A stretch of 64,000 nucleotides of DNA from Echinometra lucunter (taxonomy: Eukaryota; Echinodermata; Echinoidea; Camarodonta; Echinometridae): NCBI GenBank assembly GCA_029962745.1, contig CM057153.1, forward strand, positions 7,603,186-7,667,185, written 5' to 3'. Below are positions 11,801 through 22,658 of this stretch, piece after piece; the first letter of the stretch is position 1, and every line of letters begins with the position of its first letter. The notes beneath the pieces were generated by a model. It saw nothing but the letters and a program-made list of their open reading frames with translations, made no database searches and was not told the origin of the DNA. The translations under genes and the position numbers were made by a program.

Positions 11801-13415
11801 GAATAAGGTATAATAAAAAAAAAATACAGTTTACAAGTAAATCTCGAACAAGAGAAGAACTGAAAAAAAACCCGAATGATAAAAAAAAAGATATAGCGGG
11901 AAAGGAATGTGAAGAAAAGATGATAGCTTCCTACACCCTATACATGTGTATATATAAGCAAAAAATATAGCCCTAATCATTTGCATTCTACTTAGTTAGA
12001 ACGGGAACGCCCCCCCCCCCCCCCCCTTCAGCCCTTTACACTACAGTGCTCCCTCAGTGATTTGACCAACACTCCTTCACTAGTTTCTTTGGAACAGCTT
12101 AGAAGAATAAGGAACCCGAAGAAAAGAGTTGAAAAGAAAGGAAGGAAGAAAGAAAGACCTATGAAAATAGGCATAATATGATATTCGATTAGATTTTATG
12201 AAAAAAGGGGGTAACTCCCACGCTTTGGACATACACCCCTATGACATAAGCTGTCATTTTGGCGGCCTTGGAATAGGAATATATCTATAACTCCAGGCTA
12301 GACATACTGAGATTCATCCTTGACCCAGGGATAAATACGGCGTCCATCCACTTGTCCTATCATAACCGTCCTCAAGTATTGACAAAATCGATTTCCACCA
12401 AAGGGGTGAGCTGCGACCCCTCTGGCCGTTGGCTCGGAATGATGTAGCCTTTATGACCCTTACTGCAGGAGGGATGTAAAGGGGGATGACTGGAGAACTT
12501 GAATGACAAGAGCCTCCGAGAAGGATTCTGGCCTGTGGGGGTGGTGGCAAAAAAAAAGCAGAAGAAGAGGAGAAAGTAGAAGAAGAAGAAGAAGAAGAAG
12601 AAGAAGAAGAAGAAGAAGAAGAAGAAGAAGAAAGAAGAAATGAAAATACAGTAGTGGAACCTTGGCAATGATACCTCCGTCACAACGACAAGATCGAGAG
12701 CAAATCGACATCAAACCAACAGTAGACCGAACAAAAAGTCATTACGCCGAATGGTCAAAATAGGTCGGTAAGCTTGGAATCTGTTTGGCCCAGTAACTGA
12801 GGTATGATGGTGATGACGGGTGGATGAAAATATCAAATAAGTTGATGGTGACAGAGAATGGTCTTGCTGATGCAAACAAACATACAAAGAGAGAGAGAGA
12901 CACACACAAGCAAACAAACAAACAAATCGCGAAACATTAAGATAAGGATTGATTGATGTACTAGATTGAATGTTCTCGTTCCCAACCTTGTTTATTTCTA
13001 TCAACTTCTATGTAGCACGGGGTTAAACAGGTTGACTGAACTCATGACCAGAAAGACCGTCTTCCCTCGGGTTGCTTTCTCATGTTTCTGGTTGTCCATT
13101 TTACGGTTTAGATTGCTCTTGTGGTATCAATATAGGTTCATGTTCTAAAAACAGAAAACCACTTTCTCTCTCTCTCTCTCTTTAAAATCTGGTCGGGTCG
13201 ACCTTGACCTAGAGGCAAACAAGCACTCTCCAGTATTGCTTTTTCTATATCGATTTGGTTTCATGGTTATAGGGAAGATTGCACCCACCCCTCTTCCATC
13301 TCTTCCCCTCCTCTATCTCACCCTTTTTCTTTATGTTACCAGGAGGCTCCCTGTTACTGCTCTATCTTCCGCTTATTCTCTCCTACCCCTCTCTCTATCT
13401 GTGTCTTCCCGTTCT
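8841..13415. other. Long intergenic stretch without a supported gene
   Basis: Holds simple repeats: G13 near 11700, C18 at about 12010-12027, (GAA)n at 12580-12635, CA/GA stretches near 12885-12930. A minus-strand frame at 9381-9704 has a hydrophobic segment near its start but no splice or homology support. No transposon termini were convincing here. Confidence 0.45.
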
Positions 13416-13587
13416 CAGGCGCGGTTTTACGGGTGGGGGTCTTTGGGGGCTCAAGCCCCCCCCCCCCAATAAAAATCGGACGATATAGGTGCAATTTTAA
13501 TTTCATATATATTTCAATATACATTACAATCCTCCAAGCCCCCAGTAGCCCCCCCCCCCCTCCGTTTTCGCTCAAGAACCGCGCCTG
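13416..13587. mobile_element. hAT-like MITE
   Basis: The element starts CAGGCGCGGTTTTAC and ends with the inverse, GGTT...AACCGCGCCTG read as AAGAACCGCGCCTG. The flanks CCCGTTCT and TCCGTTCT match at 7 of 8 positions, as expected for the 8-bp target duplication of hAT elements. It is 172 bp, non-coding and carries C12-C13 tracts. Confidence 0.65.
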
Positions 13588-15554
13588 TCCGTTCTCTTTT
13601 TTTCCTCTGAAGTCTCTCATTTCCCCTTTCTATACCACGACACTCTTAGGGATATTCAAGTTGACCCATAGCCAAGAGACCCATAGGCTAAGAGACGGGC
13701 AAATTCGGCAAGGGTCCATGCTTGAACCGTCGGATATTTGTCAAAATGTTGGCAAAACCGACAATCTGGTTTCGCGGGTCGCTGATTGGTATAATGTTCA
13801 ATTGTTATTAGATTAGAGCAGACGTAATCTTGAGATTGGATTTATAAATTACTTCTTATTTTCTTTTTTTTTATGGGTGAGACGGTTGGGATGGGGAGGT
13901 TCTTTGACTGAACGATAAATTGAATATGAATAAAATATTCCCCATTAGTGAACTAAGCACAAAAAACTTGGTGGTAGAATGCTAGGAGAATATCGACAAG
14001 AATGTAATCTTGATCCTGGCTTTATATAACTTCTCATTTCTTGCGTTTGCAGGAGGGGGGGGGGGGGGTTGGTTGGGATAGTGGCATTTTTTTCGTCTTT
14101 CTTTTTGATTGACGATTAGCCACCTCATACAAGCTATGCTTTTTCAGCCGATTTCCTCTCATTTCTCCTACAATTTTTGTTTTGTCTATTATCAAATTCC
14201 ATTTTAGATATTTATTATCTAATGTTGTAATGTATTTCTATTGTACATAATTATGTATTTCATTTGTATTTTGTTTTGAGAAATGAGAAAAAACAACAAC
14301 AACAAAACAACTATAACTGAACGTGAGTAGGAATAACGATATTTCTCATTAATAGAATAAGAACAAAAGGCAAGGAGGTAGAATGTTCGGAGAAGATCGA
14401 AAAAAAAACAAACCCTTTAAAATAGTAAAAATGGATGTGCTATACAGCTAACAGCGCTGTCAGCTATAACATAACCATACAAGACGTCAACCTTCTCATA
14501 GAAGATTTAGTTGTCACCCTGCCTTCGAACACATGTGCTACTATATCAATTAATCAATAATCTGAAAATCTTAAAAACAACATGAACATAATGAATTCCC
14601 TCATGAATACGTTTGTATCCATTAATTTGTTTCGATCTCCAAACTCTTTTGTGTGAGATGCCCTCATCTTAACAGATGATTTTTGGAAACAGACTCCTCC
14701 TCATCACGTGAACTTCATTCTTCGATCATGTTTATAAAACAGTCAAAGTGATGATGGATTAAGAACAACGCAGTTTATTTCAGCTGTATGCATTATTTGT
14801 GAATATGATCATGATGATGTGTGAGAGATGCATGGTAACGCGAAAATTCAACACTATTTACCTACCAACACCCGTTCACCTGCTTTGGTATCATAGTTCA
14901 GTCCATCAGATATGGGTGAAAATGTCGTACTTCTTTTGAAAATGGTGTAAGATAAACGGAAAGGAGGAGGAGGTGAAGGAGGATTTTTTTTTTTTTTAAA
15001 TTTTAGTTTGAACACCAGCATTTTCTAAGCAATCAAACATAACATTTTGTCAATATCACCTGTCTTAGAGAAGTTTGCCAACATTTCTCAATTGATACCA
15101 TGTCTTGTTAATGCATGCAATGTACTATTTCTGCCTGAAGGAGTGATGTTTATTTGGCGCCATCTACCATTGCTGTTTCGAGATATTTGGATAGATGTGC
15201 CCTGCCCATACCCTGGCACTGCACTTGCTCACAAATACAGCTAAAACTCTAATCCTTGAACATGTCAGTAATAAGATGAAAGGAAGGAATGAGATGGAGA
15301 AGATAAATCGTATGGAAGAAAGTATTCAAAAATATGAAATCAAGTAGCAAATGAGATTAACATGAGAGACTGCAGACAAGAGTTTGATGAGGAGGATGAG
15401 AGGAGGAGGAATAGGGGGAAAAGAAAAGAAGAAAAAATACTTTTGAGAATAAACATTGACATGAAATTAATATGATGAAACAGAAAATGCAATAAGTGAG
15501 ATTCATCGTAATAATGCAAAGGATTTATGGTGGTAAAAACATAATCAAGGTAGA
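13588..15554. other. Intergenic, no gene seen
   Basis: AT-rich sequence with a G-run near 14053-14069 and a poly-T at about 14984. Two similar passages (near 13815-13990 and 13990-14400, each with a CGTAATCTTGA or TGTAATCTTGA-type start and a G-rich GGTTGGGAT stretch) hint at an old duplication. No gene was found. Confidence 0.4.
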
Positions 15555-15856
15555 GATGTCGTGGGCTAGGGCCTGGGGATACGTCCCCAGACAGTGTATC
15601 ACATGGTTCGCGGTTCAAGTTCTTCAAGTTCAAGTTCAAGTTCAAGTTTTATTCAAACCAATCAAGAAAACAACATTTTAACAAATAATTGACAAAGAAA
15701 GAACATGATGGGTTTGGGACCCCGGAGAAAGCAGAGCTTGTGATAGGGGCCCCTTACAAGGTACAGTATAAACACAAAAATATATAACGAATGGCATATT
15801 TACAATGAGAAATAAGGAGTAAAGATTGGAATACGAAAAAATTTAAGATCACACAT

Positions 15857-15908
15857 ACATACACACACACACACACACACAACACACACACACACACACA
15901 ACACACAG
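15857..15908. repeat. (CA)n microsatellite
   Basis: Runs of CA interrupted by AA at two points, inside the 3' region of the LINE. Confidence 0.9.
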
Positions 15909-15934
15909 ACATACATGGCTTTCCGTTATTTACT

Positions 15935-18013
15935 TTAACTTTTGTTTTGTAAATTCTCAAAAAGATATTTTCGACATGAAAGTTTAAATTTAGACAGTGT
16001 TGGACTGGACCTGATGTTTTGTGGAAACTTGTTCCATTCTTTTATGCAAACAACTACAAAAGAGTTCAAAGCAGTTTGAGTCCTTGCTAGAGGTTGATGG
16101 ATTTGGTTTCTTTGACGTGTGTTGTACTGATGAACAGTAGAATTTATGATAAACACATCTTTTAAAAATGAACTATTTTGTGCCGATTGAGATTTGTACA
16201 TGAATATCAAACAATTTAAAGAGACTAATTCATCAAGAGGCAGCACTTGAAGTTGAAGAAATAAAGGAGCACTTGGACTTCTGTAGTTTGAATTTGTAAT
16301 GATCCTGATGGCTTTCTTTTGAAGGACTATCAACTTGTTTATATGAGTTCTATACGTATTTCCCCATGCAACATTACAATAAGTTAAGTGGGGCATAATG
16401 ATAGCATTATAAAGAGTTACTAAAGTTTTCTTTGGTAAAAAGAAGCGTAACTTGGAAATCACACCAACACTCCTTGAGACCTTGGTACAAACAATGCTAA
16501 GGTGATCTTTCCAAGTTAAATGATCATCAACTGTAACTCCAAGAAACCTTACATTTTGACTTCGGTTGATCACATGACCACCGATTGTCAAGGCATCAGT
16601 ATTATCTGGAACTCTTTTTCCCTTTGATCTAAAGACAACATATTGAGTCTTACTGGCATTTAATAAAAGTTTGTTGCAACAAAACCACTTGAATATATTG
16701 CTAACTTCTGTATTTGCAGTCAGAATAAGATTATGCATGTTTTTGTGGTGAGAGAGCAAGCAAGTATCATCAGCAAAAAGTGAATAGGTAAACAACTGAG
16801 AAGAGTTTATAACATCATTAACATAAATCAAAAACAATAAGGGACCCAGGACTGAGCCCTGAGGTACGCCATATTTTACTCCACTGGATTGAGATTTAAC
16901 TCCATTAACCATTACAAACTGTAATCGATTATATAAGTAATTTCTAAACCAATTTAAAGCAATTCCACGAATGCCATAATGCTCAAGCTTGTTGATTAAG
17001 ATGTCATGGTCGATAGTGTCAAAAGCTTTCGACAAGTCCAAAAACACCCCAAGACAAAACTTCCCTGCATCAGTCGCATTAATAATAGTATTTACCAAGT
17101 TCAAGACACCCATACTTGTAGAGCAATTCTTTCGAAAGCCAAATTGCTGTGGAATCAGAACATCATGGAGTCGAAGGAAGTCATCCAATCTTTTATACAC
17201 TATTTTCTCTAGAATTTTTGAAAATATGGGTAACAAAGCAATTGGTCTATAATTCTCAATATTCTTACGATCACCTTTCTTGAATACAGGGATTACCTTA
17301 ACTATTTTCAATTTATTTGGGACGATACCCTGGGACAAGGACTTATTGAAAATATCGCACAAAGGATCAACAATACATTGAATACAGCTTTTAATGACTT
17401 TGGGGGAGATGTCGTCTGAACCACAGGCTTTGGATGGATTTAGTGTTGAGACAAAATTGTAAATTTCATTAACAGAAGTTGGTCTAAAATACAATGACGA
17501 GGAGTGATTCTGCCTGGACAAAAATTGTTTATATGATGTTTCGACAGGAGGAATTTCCCTGTTAATTTTCGATGGTAAATCAATGAAATATTCATTAAAA
17601 TATTTTGCTTTTTGTACATCTGATTGTAACAGTGAATCGTTATGATACATATCAGTCGGAAGTGGCGTTTTCTTCCCCCTCCCAAGCAAACTATTAATAT
17701 GTGTCCAAGTCTTTCTTATATCATTTTGAGCAGTTCGAAACACATTATCATAATAATCCTTTTTACTTTGACGTACAAGGTTTGTCAGCAAATTTTTATA
17801 ATCAACATAACTTTTCCTATTAATATCATTTTTGTTTTTAATATATGTATAATACAACTTGTGCTTCTGATTAATAGATTTAAGAAGACTTGGAGTAATC
17901 CACGGTTTCCGGCATCTCTTCTTTACACTCAATTCAACTAAAGGAAAATGTGTATTATATAATTTGGAAAAGACATTGCTGAAATGGTCATAAGAAGTAT
18001 TTACATCAAACAA
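15935..18013 (-). CDS. LINE reverse transcriptase ORF2 fragment, open frame
   Basis: The 692-codon frame lacks any stop and covers the linker, reverse transcriptase and C-terminal domain of a non-LTR retrotransposon ORF2. Visible motifs in order: FKKGDRKNIENYRPIALLP, QQFGFRKNCST, VFLDLSKAFDTIDHDIL, YGVPQGSVLGPLLFL, the catalytic FADD box, LNASKTQYVVF, FLGVTVDDHLTWKDHL, then RIITNSNYRSP and WNKFPQNIRSSPTLSKFK near the end. The frame continues in phase upstream to about 18058, so the first methionine is only the first ATG after truncation, not a true start. Without the endonuclease it cannot act as a complete retrotransposase, but the clean frame suggests a fairly recent insertion. Confidence 0.88.
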   Translation of the reverse strand: MFDVNTSYDHFSNVFSKLYNTHFPLVELSVKKRCRKPWITPSLLKSINQKHKLYYTYIKNKNDINRKSYVDYKNLLTNLVRQSKKDYYDNVFRTAQNDIRKTWTHINSLLGRGKKTPLPTDMYHNDSLLQSDVQKAKYFNEYFIDLPSKINREIPPVETSYKQFLSRQNHSSSLYFRPTSVNEIYNFVSTLNPSKACGSDDISPKVIKSCIQCIVDPLCDIFNKSLSQGIVPNKLKIVKVIPVFKKGDRKNIENYRPIALLPIFSKILEKIVYKRLDDFLRLHDVLIPQQFGFRKNCSTSMGVLNLVNTIINATDAGKFCLGVFLDLSKAFDTIDHDILINKLEHYGIRGIALNWFRNYLYNRLQFVMVNGVKSQSSGVKYGVPQGSVLGPLLFLIYVNDVINSSQLFTYSLFADDTCLLSHHKNMHNLILTANTEVSNIFKWFCCNKLLLNASKTQYVVFRSKGKRVPDNTDALTIGGHVINRSQNVRFLGVTVDDHLTWKDHLSIVCTKVSRSVGVISKLRFFLPKKTLVTLYNAIIMPHLTYCNVAWGNTYRTHINKLIVLQKKAIRIITNSNYRSPSAPLFLQLQVLPLDELVSLNCLIFMYKSQSAQNSSFLKDVFIINSTVHQYNTRQRNQIHQPLARTQTALNSFVVVCIKEWNKFPQNIRSSPTLSKFKLSCRKYLFENLQNKS

Positions 18014-18315
18014 GTTATATAAACTAGACCATTCAACTTGAAGAAGATCACGCTTGAAACTGCGTCATTTGGCAAGGCATTGATCTACATAGCCACTCTC
18101 CAGCCAGGAGCAAATGGATACCACTGAGGATTACCGAAAGTCAATGTGACTGCTTCTGCCATTGTCATGTATGTGAATGGTACAAAATGATGGAAGTGCT
18201 CCATAAAGAGTGGAGATGGTGCACACTCGTGTGCCGGCTAGAAATCCAGTGATCAGGGGTAATGATAGTAACATTGTAAAGCACATTAAGTATTCACGTA
18301 ATGCGCTACTCTCTC

Positions 18316-18655
18316 TCTCTCTCTCAAAAAAAAAAAAAAAAAAAGGTGAACGCGTTCACTCTGTTAGGGGTGAATTTCAGAAGAGAGTGCATTTAGAGCT
18401 AATTAAGAGTGAATTAAGAGTAAAAATTATGATATTCACTCTTTCTTCACTCTTTGAGGGGTGACCTCAGGGATCAATCACAATCCTTGAGTGATCACTG
18501 AGGTCACCCCTCAAAGAGTGAATAAAGAGTGAATATCACAATTTTTCCTCTTAATTCACTCTTAATTCACTCTAAATGCATTCTCTTCTGAAATTCACCC
18601 CTAACAGAGTGAACGCGTTCACACTTTAAAATTTTTTTTTTTAGAGGGTATGTAA
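18316..18655. mobile_element. Long palindromic MITE
   Basis: The left arm 18345-18470 and right arm 18498-18624 are near-perfect reverse complements of about 126 bp around a 27-bp centre. Each arm reads GGTGAACGCGTTCACTCTGT, then GGGGTGAATTTCAGAAGAGA, repeated TTCACTCTTAA words, and ends in GAGGGGTGACCTCAG. Outside the arms lie CTCTCAAAA...poly-A on the left and poly-T...AGAG on the right, probably the true termini. It follows the SINE tail directly and may be inserted in it. It has no coding capacity. Confidence 0.8.
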
Positions 18656-18840
18656 ATGTAACTTGAGGTGGATATAAAATATATTCCTCTGCAGTGATGG
18701 CGCCAAGATATTTTGATAGAGGCAAGATAGTTCTGAGTATTTTTTCCGCTCTTTTAAAGCTTGGAAAACAGGTAAGTTTATTTAGGTTTTAAATGAAGAA
18801 ATGGGGCTGTTTATATCGTTGCATGACCCTTACCCTCTCT

Positions 18841-18912
18841 TCCTCACACTCTTCTTTCTTTCTTTCTTTCATTCTTTCATTCATTCATTCATTCATTCAT
18901 TCATTCATTCAT

Positions 18913-18960
<48 letters not shown>

Positions 18961-19035
18961 TTCTTTCTTCTTTCTTTCTTCTTTCTTCTTCTTCTTCTTC
19001 TTCTTCTTCTTTCTTCTTCTTCTTCTTCTTCTTCC
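18841..19035. repeat. CT-rich compound microsatellite (TTTC)n(ATTC)n(TTC)n
   Basis: Tandem TTTC, ATTC, TTTC and TTC blocks in succession. The poly-S/poly-F open frames and the KE-rich minus frame are artefacts of this repeat. Confidence 0.95.
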
Positions 19036-19748
19036 TTTTTAACACTTGAAAAATGATAAGGCGGCCGCCCCTGTCCCTCTGTTTTTTAATTTTAATTTTT
19101 TTTATAAAGGAATCAAAGATCCAACATAATAGTTTAGGATGTAATGGTGATGCAAAAAAAGAAAAAGAAAAAAAAAAGCACAAATGATAAACTTTAATGC
19201 GAAATGTCAAGAAGGAGAAAAGGTTACCAGGATTAAAAAAATTCCTCTGTTCCTTAATAAAAAGATCAAAAGAAGAAACACAGAGTAGTAGAAAGGGGAA
19301 AAGAAGAAGAAAATGCATACGCCTAAGCACTACAGAACAGGTGTGCAAACGAATTGGTGTATTCTCAGTATCAATTATCATAAATACTGCCAAGTTTGAT
19401 TAAGATGGACATCTCATGGTGAATAAACTGATAAATACTAAAGATAAATGAACGAATGGTCACAGCATGACGATCACGTGAATTCTTATGGAGTGAATAT
19501 CAAAAGCGACGTACAAAGTCTGAACGAGGTTATCAACCGATTGTGTCTGTCATTCATTTTCTCGAAATTTTCGCAAGGCACCAGCTGATTAGCTTTACTA
19601 CTAATAATAACAAATACAGCATTTATAATGCGCCGTCGATCTAGTTAACTATTCTGAGGCGCAGAGGGATATAAGAAGTAAAAGTAGATAAGGAAAGAGA
19701 GAGAAAGGAGAAAAATGCATATGTAAATATAAATAAAAATATATATAC

Positions 19749-19793
<45 letters not shown>

Positions 19794-21029
19794 CGCGCGA
19801 GTGTGTATACAAATATTTAAAATAAGATGCGAACATGTATGACTTGAGACTCTTTAAAGGTTTCTAGCTTTATGATTCAGTACACTATACATTCACGAGT
19901 GTGCATGCGGGGGGGGGGGGGGGTGACAAGGCGACCTACAGAGACTTTATCTGTCTATAAATGGTCAACGTCATCTATGAGGTACTTTGAGGGCAATGAA
20001 CTTGTTATACAAGAGCTTCAGAAATCCTAAAACATAAATATCACTCATCTGCATGCCAGTCTTAACCTTTTCCCTTCATTTACATGTCATACCATCATCA
20101 CTATAACATCCAAATATATTCACAAGTATGCTACAAGTCATTTCTTTGTGAATTGATTTTGATTGTTGTGCAGTGTTGTAGGTATAAATCATATACTGCT
20201 TGATCCATCTGGTCATTTTGATCACCTGATTGTCTCACTCATCCCCTCCCCCCTCTCTCTCTCCCCCTCCCCCCCCCCCCCTCCTTCGTTCTCTCTCATT
20301 CTTTCTCCTTCTCGCTCTTTCGCTTCATTTCACTTGGTGTTCAATGAAATTGGATTTATCTGCATCAAATAAGGGCTGGGAGAGGAACAAGACACAAACT
20401 CTCCAATAGGTATAACATCAGAATTGTATAGAAGTTTTGAAATATGGTTGAACATTGTACAGAAAGTAAGACCAAATTCGAGGTTCTAATATACATGTAG
20501 ATGCCAAAGAATAAATACAGAAGCTGATTTCTGATAATGAGGATGATTTTTTTTCATAATACATGCACTCGAATAAAGAAAATTGTGGTACAAAATGGCA
20601 TACAAATTTGTATCGATTTTATACAAATAGAAGTATACAAACAACTGGTAGCATTGAAATCAAGACATCAATTCTGAAAACATTCACCTTTATTTTCAAT
20701 ACAGAAAGAGATTGCATAAAATCATCCATTATGAATTCCTCGAAAAGCTGGAGCATGATTAAACATTCAGAGATTACTTGTTACAAAAATCTCGCATCTC
20801 TCTTTTTTAAACATCTTCCGAAGAATAATAATTCAAAAATATAACAGATGTACAAAATCATTCTGCTAAAAGTCTGCAAGAAATAGAGATACTGCACAAA
20901 CAATGTGAGATAAACGTCCAATATTCTCAAATTTTAAAGGGAAATACAAATGAAAGCAAAATTCTGTCATTGTAATGAAATACACATTATACCTAAATTC
21001 TCAGTATGTACACCAGTTCAGAAGCACCT
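19036..21029. other. Intergenic, simple repeats only
   Basis: Includes (TA)n followed by (GT)n and (GC)n at 19739-19805, G15 near 19909-19923, and a CT/poly-C tract at 20240-20300. No gene was supported. Confidence 0.5.
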
Positions 21030-21180
21030 CTGGGCACTATTTCATAAAATCTGTTATCAGTAACAACTGCCACATTTCTGTGCCAAATTTGCTCTCAGCC
21101 AATCAGATGCAAGGATTTCAGTAGCTTATAATACTTATTGCAACTTGTTATTGATAACAAGTTTTATGAAACAGGGCCCT
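21030..21180. repeat. Foldback MITE (TTTCATAAAA family)
   Basis: Starts CTGGGCACTATTTCATAAAA and ends in the inverse, TTTTATGAAACAGGGCCC. The stem carries GTTATCAGTAAC words, and the centre reads TCAGCCAATCAGATGCAAGG then ATTTCAGTAGCTT. The same centre occurs in the element at 32045. Confidence 0.75.
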
Positions 21181-22273
21181 GGACAGTTTTCCTGAAAAAT
21201 AGTTGCATGACTAGAATTCCATACTACCTGTAATACCCCAATTCAATGTTAGCCCACAATCTCAACAAGCATTTAACCAACAGCTTTCAAATAAAGTAAA
21301 ATATCAGAACAAGTTGGGGGCAAGACAGATAACTCATTGAATACTAAAAGCCAAGGTAAGTTGGTCTGAGTATATGGAAAATATGTGATATAACAGCAGG
21401 TTCAAACAAAGTCAATCTATCTACAGACCTTATCTTTCCTGCAAAGCAATGCATTACAAGGAAAATACATGAATACTGATCATAGATTTGGGTACATTTT
21501 TAACCTGTTGAGCACGGTGTGATTTCAGTATAACAAGCACTCTCCACAGACCCTGGCCCAAGTTACATGTATCTTGGGCTTTGTGCTCAACGGGTTAATA
21601 AATTAACTGTACTTTTCAGAAATATTCACTGTTCATGACTTCCAAGGCTACCATGAGCATACATTATTTTGACAATTCTAAACCTCAAATTGACTTCTGA
21701 TGTCATGTTGGTCAAATAAAAAAAGGTAGTACTCTTATCTTTATGTGGGTCTTCGAGAGTTGACAGGGGCTAACAAATAGAGCTATAGATTTAGAATTTA
21801 TGTCTGTTGCTACATTGGGTTTTTAACAGTCCAACTAGAAAATGTTACTGCTAATCAATTCACTAATCCAAAAATCTAATCAGGATTCGTGACTTAGGTT
21901 AGAGTTGTAACAAAAAACTCAGAATTTATTTTCTTCAGGTGATTTTTTTTTTTCTTCTGTCACATGCATTCATATTAGAACCCTGAATCCCAGTGAAATC
22001 ATGTGTTGGGAACATTGGTTTGATAAGAAAAGAAGTTACGAGTAAGCTTCTAAAACTACATGTAGTCAATATGAATTACGAAATAATGATGTTCCTACTT
22101 CATTTATTTCCAAGGATGCCCTATATTTGGATTAGAACATTGGAGTCAATGTACCATGATGGCCTGGCTGAAACTACACAAAGCTTACCAATTCGTATGA
22201 AAGATTTTGTTATGCCATTTTGGAAGCACACAATATCACATTACAAATCTTCCTGTACATCTGTTATTAGTTA
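21181..22273. other. Intergenic, no gene seen
   Basis: AT-rich. The 99-codon plus frame at 21993-22292 runs into a transposon terminus and has no recognisable domain, so it was not called. A small hairpin (TTTAACCTGTTGAGCAC...GTGCTCAACGGGTTAAT) lies at about 21500-21599. Confidence 0.4.
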
Positions 22274-22505
22274 CAGTATCCAACAAAAGTGAGTACACCC
22301 TTGACGGTGTGCTTAAATTTTGTTGCCACAAATTTAAACAAAATCCTTCAGCTATTACATTATTGTTATGGAAAAGATAATTCCTATCAATACACCAGTC
22401 ACAGAATTTTGTTCTTCTCTATCACAGTTGTAATACATTTATGTAAGAATTTACATTTGAATTTTAACATTTTGTAAAGGGTGTTCTCACTTCTGTTGGA
22501 TACTG
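22274..22505. mobile_element. Tc1/mariner-like MITE
   Basis: Terminal inverted repeats of about 28 bp: CAGTATCCAACAAAAGTGAG at the left, followed by TACACCCTT, and AAGGGTGTTCTCACTTCTGT with TGGATACTG at the right. TA dinucleotides flank both sides (22272-22273, 22506-22507), the target duplication of Tc1/mariner. It is 232 bp and non-coding. Confidence 0.8.
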
Positions 22506-22658
22506 TATACGTGTACAATTAAATCATGAAATCTGAATAAAGCAATCCTCTACCCCTTGAATGTCGTGCACATGTACGGTTGAAACTGTTTACATATATG
22601 AGGCTTAACAATCATCTCCTTATTCCCATCACATTAGTGTTGCCTTTTTAACCAAGTA

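Larger units (their letters stand above)
15619..18058 (-). mobile_element. 5'-truncated LINE (same group as 1225-4930)
   Basis: On the minus strand the element begins abruptly inside ORF2 (FKRDLLQVEWSSLYN, up to about 18058), so the endonuclease is absent. It ends with the CTTGAA hexamer tail at 15619-15650, the same tail as the LINE at 1225. A 3' stem-loop (15716-15753, GGGGCCCC against GGGGTCCC with the CAAGC...TGCTTT loop) matches the one at 1417-1458. A CA/GT microsatellite lies in the 3' region (15857-15908). Confidence 0.85.
15555..18309 (+). mobile_element. tRNA-derived SINE, split by a nested LINE
   Basis: The head at 15555-15618 has A-box-like TGGGCTAGGGCC and B-box-like GGTTCAAGTTC about 40 bases apart. 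The body resumes at about 18059 with ACTGCGTCATTTGGCAAGGC and CATTGATCTACATAGCCACT, which parallels the body of the SINE at 5010-5060, and runs to the ATGCGCTA-type end near 18309. The 2.4 kb between is the minus-strand LINE at 15619-18058. Microhomology of TTCAAG/CTTGAA at both junctions fits insertion at the B box. Confidence 0.6.

Noticed and set aside
15935..18013. A host reverse transcriptase gene
   Set aside because: The truncated start, CTTGAA tail and position inside a SINE show a retrotransposon copy.
18793..19393. Poly-Ser/Phe and KE-rich frames
   Set aside because: Translations of the CT-rich compound microsatellite, in several frames at once.
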